DNA of 22,787 nucleotides. Source: a virus. Position 1 is the first letter of the stretch. Each line of letters starts with the position of its first letter. A program made the translations under genes and the position numbers. The notes under the pieces were generated by a model. That model saw only the letters and a list, made by a program, of their open reading frames with translations, made no database searches and was not told the origin of the DNA. Location: positions 1 through 22,787 of IMG/VR virus record IMGVR_UViG_3300010883_024114. One strand, 5' to 3'. Below are positions 1 to 7,947 of the stretch, one piece after another.

Positions 1-2
1 AG

Positions 3-2630
3 ATGAGTCCAGCAATGAGAGGGGCAGCGGCAACATCTCTATTCGTCAATGCAATACCAACAGTTGAAATGTCAAGGTGTATACCGTATATTAATATAAG
101 CTTTATCGCAGCTGTGCCGCCCTCCCAGAATAATGGCCCAAATCAGATTAGCCTATTAAGATTTCTAGGGATGAGCGGAGTAAAAGACAAGGTGGGAGCA
201 AATCCGTATGACGGTATTAATCTAGATGGCGCACTACCGCAGCAGCTTAAAGATCAATACGGATATACTCTCACAGCGCCAGATGATTCCGGAGCAGTGA
301 CAACAGATACGATCTCAGAATACTCAACTACACTATCATCTGCAGGAATGGAGTTATTTACATCTCCACAAACACTTGTGAATCCAGAGTTAAATCAGAT
401 GAATGGGGAAGGCTTAGAAGCTAAAAGTGTCTATGCAGGTGCTGCAAGTACTGCACTAGATGTATTTGCTCCCTTCATGACACTGAACTCCTTAAAGATT
501 AGTATCTCTGGATTGGGAAATGCACTCCATGCTAACAAGACAGGAATGCTATCGTTTACTCTTCATGATAGATCTAGAATGGCAGATATAGCACCATTAA
601 TAGCAACAGATCTATTCTCACAATCATATCTCAATGTTGAGTGGGGATGGTCTCACCCAGATGGAGATGATGCTAGCACAAACGCATACGGTGCGCTTCT
701 TAATTCTATGAGGTCAGTTGGCCAGTTCAACATAGTTGCATCAAACTTTAGTATGGGAAGTGACGGACAAGTCAAAGTCGATATGAAGATAGCGTCTAGA
801 GGGGGAACTGAGATAAGAACATTTCCAATAGCTACAGGAAATCTAATGCCTGTTGCTCCCTTTAAGTCAATGGTTGCTCAATATCTCGCACAAGCATTAC
901 AAAAAGCATCTGAGGCAGAGGGAGTAAAAGATAATACCCTGGCAGAAATAAACACAAGAATAAATGTATCAATGGGTGATGCATCATCTCCATCATCAGT
1001 TATAACTAGAGAGCTATGGGATGAATTTATGGATTACGTTGCACCTGGCACGACAGATGAGTCAAAGACTCCAGAGTCTTTTTCTGAATTACTTAAAACA
1101 CTAGTGGGCGATCCATCTGCAGATAAAGACTCACAAGCAGCTGTGGGTGCAATCAGTACAGCAAATGCAACACTGGCATCAGAGGCAAGGAAGAAATTAA
1201 AACAGCTGGATAACACAAGTGATCCATTCTATCCAAGCCAAATACCAGTTGCTATACAGACCTCCATGGCCGAGCTTAAAGAAGAACTCCCCGACGGTAC
1301 CACGACCACAGCGGGAAACTACCAGAGTCTTGGAAAAGTAATATCACAATTTGTTGGTGTACCTCTCGCAGGAAGCGGAAGATTTGACGAGGTCCAATTA
1401 ATGTTTTATAGATTCAACGGCAAGTCAGGTGCAGCAAAGGATTATCCCACAATTGCTAGCTTCCTTGTTCCAGTGGATACACTAGGCTATACAATGACAG
1501 AGTATATCAAGACTCGACCGGGCCTCTCAATATCGGGATATATGGATATGCTCAATAATGAGGTCATAGGAGATCCAGCTAGCATTAACTATGGCTTAAC
1601 AGCTCTTCAGAGTCAGCTAGAGGTTGTCACTGAAACTGAAAATGAGTCAGCTAGTGAGGATGAAAAGACATCTATTCAGAATCAGGTCACTCAAATAGGT
1701 AAAGATGTTACAGACCGTCTAAAGGTAATATACTCAACCGGACCACCAACAGAGCCGGTATTTGTGCAACCAAAGCTGGCAATGATATTTGAGTCTCTTC
1801 CAGCAATGGTTTCATCAGATGGAGAAGCTCCATTCGAGCCTGACAAGAGTAAGATAATTCTTAGGGTTCACATCTTTGACACAAATGCAACCCCCCATAG
1901 GGATGAGATGTTTCTCCACAATGCAATGAATGACAAGGAGCTGGCTGTTAGGGTGAAGGCAGAGGAGACGACAGATACATCGAATGCAGTTACTGACGAT
2001 GCTAAGCGTGGCGCAGTCACACCCGACGGATCAGAACCAATTATTGTAGAAAATGCCCTCGCGGCTGGACATATTAAGAATGCGGGGGACCCAGATAGTG
2101 ACGAGTTCAAGAATTCACCATTTGTTGTTGCAGTGTCCGCGCTTCCAAACACTTCGATAAAAAGAATAATAAAGAATACTGTCCCAAGCATGACATTTGG
2201 TCTAGGATTCTCAGCACTAAATAGCTTTTCATTGCAATCAACCACCGGCGGAGCAGTTGGTAATACAATGTTGTTAAATGCAATTGCTGATGCAAAGCGT
2301 GCAAAAGATAATCCCACTAAGAATGACTCACAGACAAATGATCTAGAGGATATAACTGTAATACCAGCAAATGCAAGTATTGATCTACTTGGATGTCCCC
2401 TTCTTGAGTATGGGCAAAATTTCTTTGTTGATCTTGGTACGGGAACAACAGCAGATAACCTCTATTATATTACGTCAATAGATCACACCTTAACATCAGG
2501 TGAATTTAGAACAAGCGCAACACTTTCATTCTCAGGAAGTGGAACACTAAAGACATTTAGAAGCATGCTAATATCGTCTCAGGCGGGCATATCTCAAATA
2601 GTTGAACAGGCTAAAGAAACAGCAGAATAA
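3..2630 (+). CDS. Baseplate/tail hub-like virion structural protein (5' end probably cut by window edge)
   Basis: At least 875 residues, open to the first bases of the window. The ATG at 3 has no room for a ribosome binding site, so the true start is probably upstream. The composition is that of a virion protein: rich in Ser, Thr, Ala and Asn, few Cys, no membrane segment. The last ~90 residues read GQNFFVDLGTGTTADN, then a Y-Y-I-T-S-I-D-H stretch and G-E-F-R-T-S-A-T-L. This resembles the C-terminal beta domain of phage hub proteins of the gpD/gp27 kind, which ends in a 'Y.V..I.H.i..G.f.T' pattern. A middle segment (about 180-230, with HDRSRMADIAP and NVEWGWSHPDG) also looks like a beta-rich tail domain. 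The next gene starts 32 bases downstream and belongs to replication, so this is probably the end of a structural block. The structural assignment is reasonably safe; the hub role is an inference from one C-terminal pattern. Confidence 0.6.
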   Translation: MSPAMRGAAATSLFVNAIPTVEMSRCIPYINISFIAAVPPSQNNGPNQISLLRFLGMSGVKDKVGANPYDGINLDGALPQQLKDQYGYTLTAPDDSGAVTTDTISEYSTTLSSAGMELFTSPQTLVNPELNQMNGEGLEAKSVYAGAASTALDVFAPFMTLNSLKISISGLGNALHANKTGMLSFTLHDRSRMADIAPLIATDLFSQSYLNVEWGWSHPDGDDASTNAYGALLNSMRSVGQFNIVASNFSMGSDGQVKVDMKIASRGGTEIRTFPIATGNLMPVAPFKSMVAQYLAQALQKASEAEGVKDNTLAEINTRINVSMGDASSPSSVITRELWDEFMDYVAPGTTDESKTPESFSELLKTLVGDPSADKDSQAAVGAISTANATLASEARKKLKQLDNTSDPFYPSQIPVAIQTSMAELKEELPDGTTTTAGNYQSLGKVISQFVGVPLAGSGRFDEVQLMFYRFNGKSGAAKDYPTIASFLVPVDTLGYTMTEYIKTRPGLSISGYMDMLNNEVIGDPASINYGLTALQSQLEVVTETENESASEDEKTSIQNQVTQIGKDVTDRLKVIYSTGPPTEPVFVQPKLAMIFESLPAMVSSDGEAPFEPDKSKIILRVHIFDTNATPHRDEMFLHNAMNDKELAVRVKAEETTDTSNAVTDDAKRGAVTPDGSEPIIVENALAAGHIKNAGDPDSDEFKNSPFVVAVSALPNTSIKRIIKNTVPSMTFGLGFSALNSFSLQSTTGGAVGNTMLLNAIADAKRAKDNPTKNDSQTNDLEDITVIPANASIDLLGCPLLEYGQNFFVDLGTGTTADNLYYITSIDHTLTSGEFRTSATLSFSGSGTLKTFRSMLISSQAGISQIVEQAKETAE

Positions 2631-2661
2631 TACATCCGAAAAATAGCCGATATTATTCTAT

Positions 2662-3855
2662 ATGCAAATTACAATTTCAGGAAAGAGACTTGGAACCTTA
2701 CAACATCTAATTCATGATGGAGAGATGTTCACGTGGTCAAATAGTATCCCTGAGGATTCTTGGAGATTCGGATTTGATAACTCTAAGAAAGACATAGAGA
2801 TTGTTGCTACAGCTTCTGGATATGATCTTTCAACATTTGAAAAATCTCCCCACAAGAAATCGATGGACATAATATTTGGTGATAGACCTGTTGATGTGCC
2901 GTGGATGCATGTAATGCCAAGGGGTATGTTTCATAAGCAGCTTCTAAGCCTTCTAGATCAGCTCTGGTGTGTCATTAGAGCTGAGCATGACCAGTACTAT
3001 ATGAATCAGTTTCTAAGCAACAGAGAGCTACTTATGGCCTTGCAGCAGCCACTAGTAGATGTAGCACACTTAAGAAATATTATCAAAGGTGCAGGACTAA
3101 AGAGGGGGGAGCTTTTAAAGTTTCTTCCTGAAAAAGGAGATGTTTCTCCAAGATCAGTCTATAGTCAGACAGGATCTATAACGGGAAGGCTAATAGTGTC
3201 CTCCGGCCCAAACATACTAACTCTCAAAAAAGAGCATAGAAGAATATTAAAATCAAGGTTTAGCGGGGGAAAGATAATTCAGATTGATATTTCATCATTA
3301 GAACCAAGGATAGCTCTCGCTGTTGCAGGAAAGGAATCACCTGATGACATTTATAATTTTATAGGAGACAATGTTTTGATGGGCGGACTAACAAGAGCTC
3401 AAGTAAAGATTGCAGTTTTAAGTTGTATGTACGGTGCATCTGAATGGTCACTATCTAAGCAGATTCCAAAAGAACTAGATGCCAAAAAGATATTGAAAGA
3501 AATAAAAAGATATCTAAAAATACCATCACTACAGAGTGATCTAGAAAAGCAAATAGAGAAATCAGGCTATATAAAGAATCTGTACGGAAGAAAGATAAAG
3601 TCACATGAATCAGTAGTTAATCATTTCTTGCAATCATCTGGCGTTGATGTCTCTTTTAATATTTTTTCACAGATTATGCATGACTTACAGAATAATAATA
3701 TAGACTTTGTTCCAATATACGTTATACACGATGCCCTTGTTTTGGATATTCATGGATCAGATTATAAAAATATTATAGAATTAACAAATATAGATTATAA
3801 AGTTGATAAGCTAGATGGTATATTTCCTGTAAAGATAGAAACAATAAAGGAATAA
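2662..3855 (+). CDS. polA: Family A DNA polymerase, polymerase domain only
   Basis: A 397-residue replicative polymerase of the Pol I family lacking the 5'-3' nuclease and any recognisable 3'-5' proofreading domain. Visible motifs in order: SQTGSITGRL (168-177); motif A IIQIDISSLEPR with catalytic D209 and E214; motif B R245-AQV-K249-IAV-L253-SCM-Y257-G; a GYIKNLYGRK element (302-311); N-x-F-L-Q-S-S-G (320-327); and motif C IHDALV with H356 and D357. Aligned to E. coli Pol I, L253 falls at position 762 (Phe in E. coli), and the residue after the motif C Asp is Ala rather than Glu. At under 400 residues it is short for the family, because the N-terminal half is reduced to about 160 divergent residues. 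The missing 5' nuclease is encoded separately at 10432. No clear Shine-Dalgarno precedes the ATG. Identity is secure from motifs A, B and C. Confidence 0.93.
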   Translation: MQITISGKRLGTLQHLIHDGEMFTWSNSIPEDSWRFGFDNSKKDIEIVATASGYDLSTFEKSPHKKSMDIIFGDRPVDVPWMHVMPRGMFHKQLLSLLDQLWCVIRAEHDQYYMNQFLSNRELLMALQQPLVDVAHLRNIIKGAGLKRGELLKFLPEKGDVSPRSVYSQTGSITGRLIVSSGPNILTLKKEHRRILKSRFSGGKIIQIDISSLEPRIALAVAGKESPDDIYNFIGDNVLMGGLTRAQVKIAVLSCMYGASEWSLSKQIPKELDAKKILKEIKRYLKIPSLQSDLEKQIEKSGYIKNLYGRKIKSHESVVNHFLQSSGVDVSFNIFSQIMHDLQNNNIDFVPIYVIHDALVLDIHGSDYKNIIELTNIDYKVDKLDGIFPVKIETIKE

Positions 3856-3860
3856 TAATA

Positions 3861-4460
3861 ATGTCAAAATCTCTTTCGTCTGATAAGATTGAATCAAACT
3901 GGGAAACATTTAATAAGTTGTGCAGACGACTTTCAGATCATAACTTGAACAAGCTACTAGATGAGCTGGGTGAAAGGATAGTTATGTGTCCCGCATCTTC
4001 AAGACTAGATCAATATTCTGCGTATCCTGGTGGGCTTATTGAGCACTCTCTTGCAGTTGCAGGAACACTAAGGGGAATAAATGACTCTCACTCTCTTGGA
4101 TTAGAGGTAGCTTCTATTCTAAAGGTATCACTTCTTCATGATCTGGGAAAGATAGGAGATAGTAAGAGAGATCTCTTTATAGATCAAGACTCTGATTGGC
4201 ATAGGGAAAAGCTAGGCCAGATGTATAAGTACAATGAAGATTTACAGAAGATGTCTGTGTCACACAGGACACTTTTCCTGCTACAGTCTTTTGGTGTAGA
4301 ACTAACATGTGATGAGTGGATTGCTATTCAGTTAGCTCAGGGATCTCATTTCGAAGAGAACAGGTTCTATGTGGGAAGTGAGCCATCACTAGCCCTAGCA
4401 TTACAGCAGGCAAAGGCACTGGCAATTCACAAGACATCTAGCTCATTTATTCCATTTTGA
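3861..4460 (+). CDS. HD-domain metal-dependent phosphohydrolase
   Basis: A 199-residue soluble protein with an HD-superfamily metal site: YPGGLIEHSLAVA (H62) followed by LLHDLGKIGD (H93-D94), and downstream candidates H135 and D151. Small HD proteins of this layout are common in large phages next to replication genes, and HD enzymes often hydrolyse nucleotides or nucleotide phosphate esters. The substrate cannot be told from sequence; dNTP or nucleotide-pool trimming is a guess from its position behind the polymerase. An AAGGA ribosome binding site lies 9 bases before the ATG, and the gene starts 5 bases after the polymerase stop, so the two are very likely co-transcribed. Confidence 0.85.
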   Translation: MSKSLSSDKIESNWETFNKLCRRLSDHNLNKLLDELGERIVMCPASSRLDQYSAYPGGLIEHSLAVAGTLRGINDSHSLGLEVASILKVSLLHDLGKIGDSKRDLFIDQDSDWHREKLGQMYKYNEDLQKMSVSHRTLFLLQSFGVELTCDEWIAIQLAQGSHFEENRFYVGSEPSLALALQQAKALAIHKTSSSFIPF

Positions 4461-4468
4461 GGCTGTAA

Positions 4469-4681
4469 GTGAAAATAGGTGATCTTGTAAATCACTATCC
4501 TTTCTGGGAGGGTCCAGAAGAACCTTATTTTGATAGCGGTATAATCATTAAGCTATATTCAAAGCAAATACATGGAATGAAAGGTTTTGCTGTAGTTGTT
4601 CTAGAGAGTAACGGAATCACTAGAACATATCCATCTGATGAACTTCGAGTCATTTCTAGCCCAGATAGAGATATCAAGTAA
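4469..4681 (+). CDS. Small conserved-looking phage protein, SH3/KOW-like
   Basis: A 70-residue protein starting at GTG, 8 bases after the HD gene stop. It reads IGDLVNHYPFW, then a Gly/Glu/Pro-rich turn, FDSGIIIKL, FAVVVLESNGITRTYPSDELRVIS. Short alternating hydrophobic strands, the opening 'GDLV' and the closing 'L.vIs' suggest a small beta barrel of the SH3/KOW type. Small proteins of this pattern are common in marine phages and have no assigned function that I know of. The coding call rests on the tight spacing, the plausible fold and the absence of any other good reading frame here. Confidence 0.7.
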   Translation: MKIGDLVNHYPFWEGPEEPYFDSGIIIKLYSKQIHGMKGFAVVVLESNGITRTYPSDELRVISSPDRDIK

Positions 4682-4692
4682 TAGTTATATAC

Positions 4693-5520
4693 ATGGATTC
4701 TGCCTCCACATCTAGAGCCAGTGAAATTCTTGAAAACATATATCACAAGGGTCAGGATAAAATATGGGATGGGCGTGTTGTTCTTGAGACGCTAATCATT
4801 CAACATGGAGGAGTAGCAAGTTTAGATGATAAAATATCGCAGTCACTTGAAAGAATACTATCGATGATTCTTAGAGGTGAGAAGGCAGCTTGGAAGATTT
4901 CCCTACAGCTAGCACAGGAGATATCTGATATTGAAGCCAAGCTAGCAGCAACATCTCAGGCTCACGATGAGTCTAGACATTTTTATGTGCTAAGAGATTA
5001 TTTGTTACAGAGAGGTCCTATCAATAATGATCTTCCTCGTAGTATAACTGCAGCGCTAGAGATGGTTGAAAATACAGGATCATTGGGTAAGAAATTATTA
5101 GGGATGCAACTAATGGTTGAGCCAATAGCACTCACAATATTCCAGGAGATCAGAAGATTAGATATTGATCCTGTGCTAAGTGATTTATTACCTTATTTTG
5201 AACGAGATGAAGCTCGACATGTTGCACTAGGGGTTCAATATTTGCCCACAGTTATTAAAGCTATGAACCCACTACAGATATCAGCACTTATAGCATGGCA
5301 ATTTCGATTATTCATGCTTGAACTATCGGGTCTCAAAGAGATGAGAAATGATCTCGAAATTGTAGGGCTTGATCCTGAAAAAGTATTTTCTCTTGCTGAG
5401 TCAAAGCAACTTAGTGCTCTTGAACAATTTACAGATGAGTTAGGAATAACATCTCTTGTATGGTCTCCTTTGCGACAGTTAATTCGCATAAGAAAAGACA
5501 TGATACTTGGTCCGAAATAA
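4693..5520 (+). CDS. Ferritin-like di-iron protein (probable oxidase/oxygenase-type four-helix bundle)
   Basis: A 275-residue helical protein with a textbook di-iron carboxylate set: E63 (in GEKAAW), E93-x-x-H96 (in DESRHF), E143 (in LMVEPIAL) and E173-x-x-H176 (in DEARHV). The spacing is 30, 47 and 30 residues between the successive Glu ligands, as expected for a ferritin-superfamily four-helix bundle. This is larger than ferritin or rubrerythrin (about 150-190 residues) and nearer to R2-like or N-oxygenase-like enzymes. Bacterial proteins annotated only as 'ferritin-like domain-containing' have similar DEaRH pairs. The substrate is unknown; oxidation chemistry or iron handling are both possible. 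It is not a ribonucleotide reductase small subunit as far as I can see: no R2 tyrosyl-radical context, and the phage carries a B12-dependent enzyme instead. No strong Shine-Dalgarno precedes the ATG. Confidence 0.82.
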   Translation: MDSASTSRASEILENIYHKGQDKIWDGRVVLETLIIQHGGVASLDDKISQSLERILSMILRGEKAAWKISLQLAQEISDIEAKLAATSQAHDESRHFYVLRDYLLQRGPINNDLPRSITAALEMVENTGSLGKKLLGMQLMVEPIALTIFQEIRRLDIDPVLSDLLPYFERDEARHVALGVQYLPTVIKAMNPLQISALIAWQFRLFMLELSGLKEMRNDLEIVGLDPEKVFSLAESKQLSALEQFTDELGITSLVWSPLRQLIRIRKDMILGPK

Positions 5521-5533
5521 ATAGAAGGATTCA

Positions 5534-5767
5534 ATGATAAAATATATTAAAGCGCTGTTTGTAGAACATCCGCAAGAAGTAGGAGAGACATACTTTTCTC
5601 ATCAGAAATTCGCAATGAGAACGGGTATAGTATTACTAGCTCTCGGAGCAATATCGATAGTACACTCAATACTGCCCTTTATCTTCAAGGATACAGCAAG
5701 CACACATATTCATAAGCTAAGTGACAAGATGTCATCCAAAGATAGATTTAGAGATGATTGGTGGTAA
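5534..5767 (+). CDS. Small inner-membrane protein resembling the DUF6356 family
   Basis: A 77-residue protein with one hydrophobic segment at about 28-51. The pattern is F-V-E-H-P-x-x-V-G-E-T-Y-x-x-H near the N-terminus (9-23), then the helix, then VHSILPFIF (43-51), and a basic, amphipathic C-terminus. From memory this EHP..VGETY..H plus HxLLPFLF layout matches a family of small proteins of Proteobacteria (DUF6356, sometimes labelled capsule-related), best known to me from Alphaproteobacteria. No function is established. It has a good AGAAGGA ribosome binding site and follows the di-iron protein by 13 bases, so the two may work together. The family name is recalled, not checked. Confidence 0.75.
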   Translation: MIKYIKALFVEHPQEVGETYFSHQKFAMRTGIVLLALGAISIVHSILPFIFKDTASTHIHKLSDKMSSKDRFRDDWW

Positions 5768-5811
5768 ATAGCAGTGAATCTAAATAGTTATGTGTATCAG
5801 GAGATAATTAA

Positions 5812-6318
5812 ATGAGACTTAAGCCCAGCACACTGAAAAGAATAATCCAAGAAGAGCTTCAAAGAGCTATTAACGAGCGAGTTAATCTTGACAGCTTAAA
5901 GATAAGTGATGATCAAAAGACCTTTTCTGTCATGGCAGATCCCACAAAAGAAGAAGAGGGAACTGAGTCTGAAGAGATTACTGGAAGAATTGAAAGATAT
6001 AAGGGTGTTCCCCTACCAAAGGCTGATCCTGAAAATCTACCTTTTGGATATGATAGCTTAAGGTCAGTATCCGGACAGCTGTCAGCACAGCTTAGACCAA
6101 TCTTTGATGAGATGTTCGGTGTAGTAGTGGGAGATGCAGCTGCTAGACAGGGTAAGGGTACAGTTCTAGCTGATGCATTATCAGCAATAGCAGAAAAATA
6201 TCCCGATGATGAAGATGTCCAGGCAGCAATTGGAACAATTCTAGGAATCAAGATGGGATTTGATGTACCTTATGGCTCTGGTGTCCCAGAAGTAGAAGAA
6301 GAAGAAGTCGGCTGGTAA
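5812..6318 (+). CDS. Acidic protein with N-terminal LK-x-II-x-EEL helix, probable virion or assembly protein
   Basis: A 168-residue acidic protein with AGGAG 6 bases before the ATG region (AGGAGATAATTAAATG). It opens with a basic amphipathic helix, LKPSTLKRIIQEELQRAI, a type of N-terminus I associate with many structural or packaged proteins of marine myophages. The rest is acidic, with E/D-rich stretches (46-54 and a Glu-rich C-terminus), and has no recognisable catalytic motif. It lies just before the larger gene at 6355, which carries similar short helices. Virion or assembly involvement is inferred from this only. Confidence 0.65.
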   Translation: MRLKPSTLKRIIQEELQRAINERVNLDSLKISDDQKTFSVMADPTKEEEGTESEEITGRIERYKGVPLPKADPENLPFGYDSLRSVSGQLSAQLRPIFDEMFGVVVGDAAARQGKGTVLADALSAIAEKYPDDEDVQAAIGTILGIKMGFDVPYGSGVPEVEEEEVGW

Positions 6319-6354
6319 ACATTTAATAGCCTGACGGCCATAAGTATAGCTACA

Positions 6355-7947
6355 ATGGCAACATTAAAATCTAAAGAATTCAAAAAGAAGTATGCAACTT
6401 CTATGGATAATATACCTGAAAAAGGTGTGTGGTCTGGAAGGGGAATTGGAATCCCTGTCGCCGGTGCCATAGGTGGCGGAGACGACTATAAGCAAAAGAT
6501 TGGTCGTGGAAAGCTACCAGACTTTAGAACCGGAAGACCTACTCAAGGAGCTGATTCAACATTTTCATCATATTTAGCAAGGGTTAATACGGGATATGAT
6601 GATGTTTATTTAGATATTCCTATGTTTCCTGAGCAAGAAGCCGAAGATGAAGATATTTATCATGGTGATGAGCCAGGCCATATTAGAAGCAGAAAGCTTC
6701 CTAAGGATTTTAAGATCAAGAGGCCAAAGATTCGGGAGAGCGGAAAGATGACGTTTGAAGACGATAATGTTGTTAGTGATTCAAGATATAGTCTAGTATC
6801 AGCTTTAGAGCACAAGGGTGAAATTAATGAGTTTGGAACAGTCGGAGCGCTTAGGCTCGCAGGAAAGGGTCTTGCTAGAGTAGTAGCAAAGGGAACAAAG
6901 GCAGCAGCTCTCTCTGTCCCCCTATTGGATACAGTTATTGGGATTCCAATAATGGCATATGCCCTCTATCAAGTGAAATCTGCAACAGACGGATTTGTTA
7001 GTGATCTAGATATACCGCAAAATTCACTATTTGAAGCTCTAACCGCAGAATCAGAGCAAGCTTGGCTAGAAATAATTGATAAAGCAGTTAATTCTCCTAT
7101 AGAGATAAGGGAAGATGTTGAAGGCCACTATAATGAAATGCTTGATGCAATCAAGGGAATGTTTATAACTCTCATTCAGACAGCTGATTCACTGGTAGTT
7201 GGAGCTGGAACTATCGCTATTGGTGCACCAATTCCGCTTCCAGAAGAGATTATAACTGTCCCGGCAGCAGAAATTATGACAAATCTGGCAACCGGAATAG
7301 GCGGATTCATCGCAGATATAGTTCCTGTTGAGAGGTTTATTTTCGATATGGCAGGAAGAGGAGCTGAAGTCGTTGAATCAGGACTTGATTCTTTGCAAAA
7401 AGTCAGTCCTGAAGATTTTTCTGCCATCCAAAAAATGGGAGAAGATGGAGGAGCCGGTGCAATGTCTGTACTGATGCACCCTGTTAGATCGTTTAGAAGA
7501 TTAGCACAACTGTATAGGGCACTAAATGATGTACCGGCAGTTGATCAGGTGATAGGAGCAGTTCCCGGCGCTGTATCACAGACGACAGCACTACCATCAG
7601 AATTACGCCAAAGTATCGCACAATTAGGAGGAGAACAAATGTCTTTAGAAGAGCTTAGAAGCTTCATAAGAGAGTCTGTATACCCAGACTATCCATCATA
7701 TCACCCACCCCAGCCAACAGGATTCGAGTATAGATCAGTTCCAGTAGTTGTTTCAAAGGAAGAAGCAGATTCTGATTTTGAAACACTTGATGACTATGAT
7801 GAATTTGCAGTAGCCTATAAGACAGATGGAGGAGTTGTTTCATATCAGGACAGAAACAAGCTTGTAAAGGAAGCAGCCTTAAGAAATATAATTCGAAGAA
7901 AAATAGAGTCTATTATTGATGAAAGTAAAAAAAAAAAGAATTATTAG
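6355..7947 (+). CDS. Large phage protein of unknown function, zero-frame product ending at a frameshift site
   Basis: The zero-frame product has 530 residues. Residues 1-160 are charged and Gly/Asp-rich. Residues 165-210 and 265-325 hold long stretches of small and hydrophobic residues (GLARVVAKGTKAAALSVPLL; LVVGAGTIAIGAPIP; LATGIGGFIADIV), which could be membrane-active or buried amphipathic helices. Two short motifs, LEELRSFIRESV (431-442) and LRNIIRRKIESIIDE (509-523), resemble the N-terminal helix of the upstream gene. The frame ends with four Lys, Asn, Tyr and TAG immediately after a run of eleven A. A continuous coding stretch in the -1 frame follows without its own start, so the full product is probably about 619 residues. 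No clear Shine-Dalgarno precedes the ATG. A virion or internal-core role is possible; the function is unknown. Confidence 0.75.
   Translation: MATLKSKEFKKKYATSMDNIPEKGVWSGRGIGIPVAGAIGGGDDYKQKIGRGKLPDFRTGRPTQGADSTFSSYLARVNTGYDDVYLDIPMFPEQEAEDEDIYHGDEPGHIRSRKLPKDFKIKRPKIRESGKMTFEDDNVVSDSRYSLVSALEHKGEINEFGTVGALRLAGKGLARVVAKGTKAAALSVPLLDTVIGIPIMAYALYQVKSATDGFVSDLDIPQNSLFEALTAESEQAWLEIIDKAVNSPIEIREDVEGHYNEMLDAIKGMFITLIQTADSLVVGAGTIAIGAPIPLPEEIITVPAAEIMTNLATGIGGFIADIVPVERFIFDMAGRGAEVVESGLDSLQKVSPEDFSAIQKMGEDGGAGAMSVLMHPVRSFRRLAQLYRALNDVPAVDQVIGAVPGAVSQTTALPSELRQSIAQLGGEQMSLEELRSFIRESVYPDYPSYHPPQPTGFEYRSVPVVVSKEEADSDFETLDDYDEFAVAYKTDGGVVSYQDRNKLVKEAALRNIIRRKIESIIDESKKKKNY
7927..7938 (+). promoter_or_regulatory. 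Putative -1 ribosomal frameshift (slippery) site, dnaX-type A AAA AAG
   Basis: Eleven A followed by G. In the zero frame of the 6355 gene the last codons are AAA AAG preceded by A (7932-7938), which is exactly the A AAA AAG heptamer used in E. coli dnaX. A -1 slip puts the ribosome at GAA 7938 in the open extension frame. The zero-frame TAG follows at 7945-7947, so termination and shifting would compete. I see no convincing stem-loop immediately downstream. Transcript slippage on the A-run or a homopolymer error are alternatives. Confidence 0.6.

Noticed and set aside
1034-2317. Antisense open frames on the minus strand (also many others, for example 5235-5534, 5913-6251, 20976-21287)
   Set aside because: They shadow clear plus-strand genes, lack ribosome binding sites and show no family pattern. 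I found no convincing minus-strand gene anywhere in the window.
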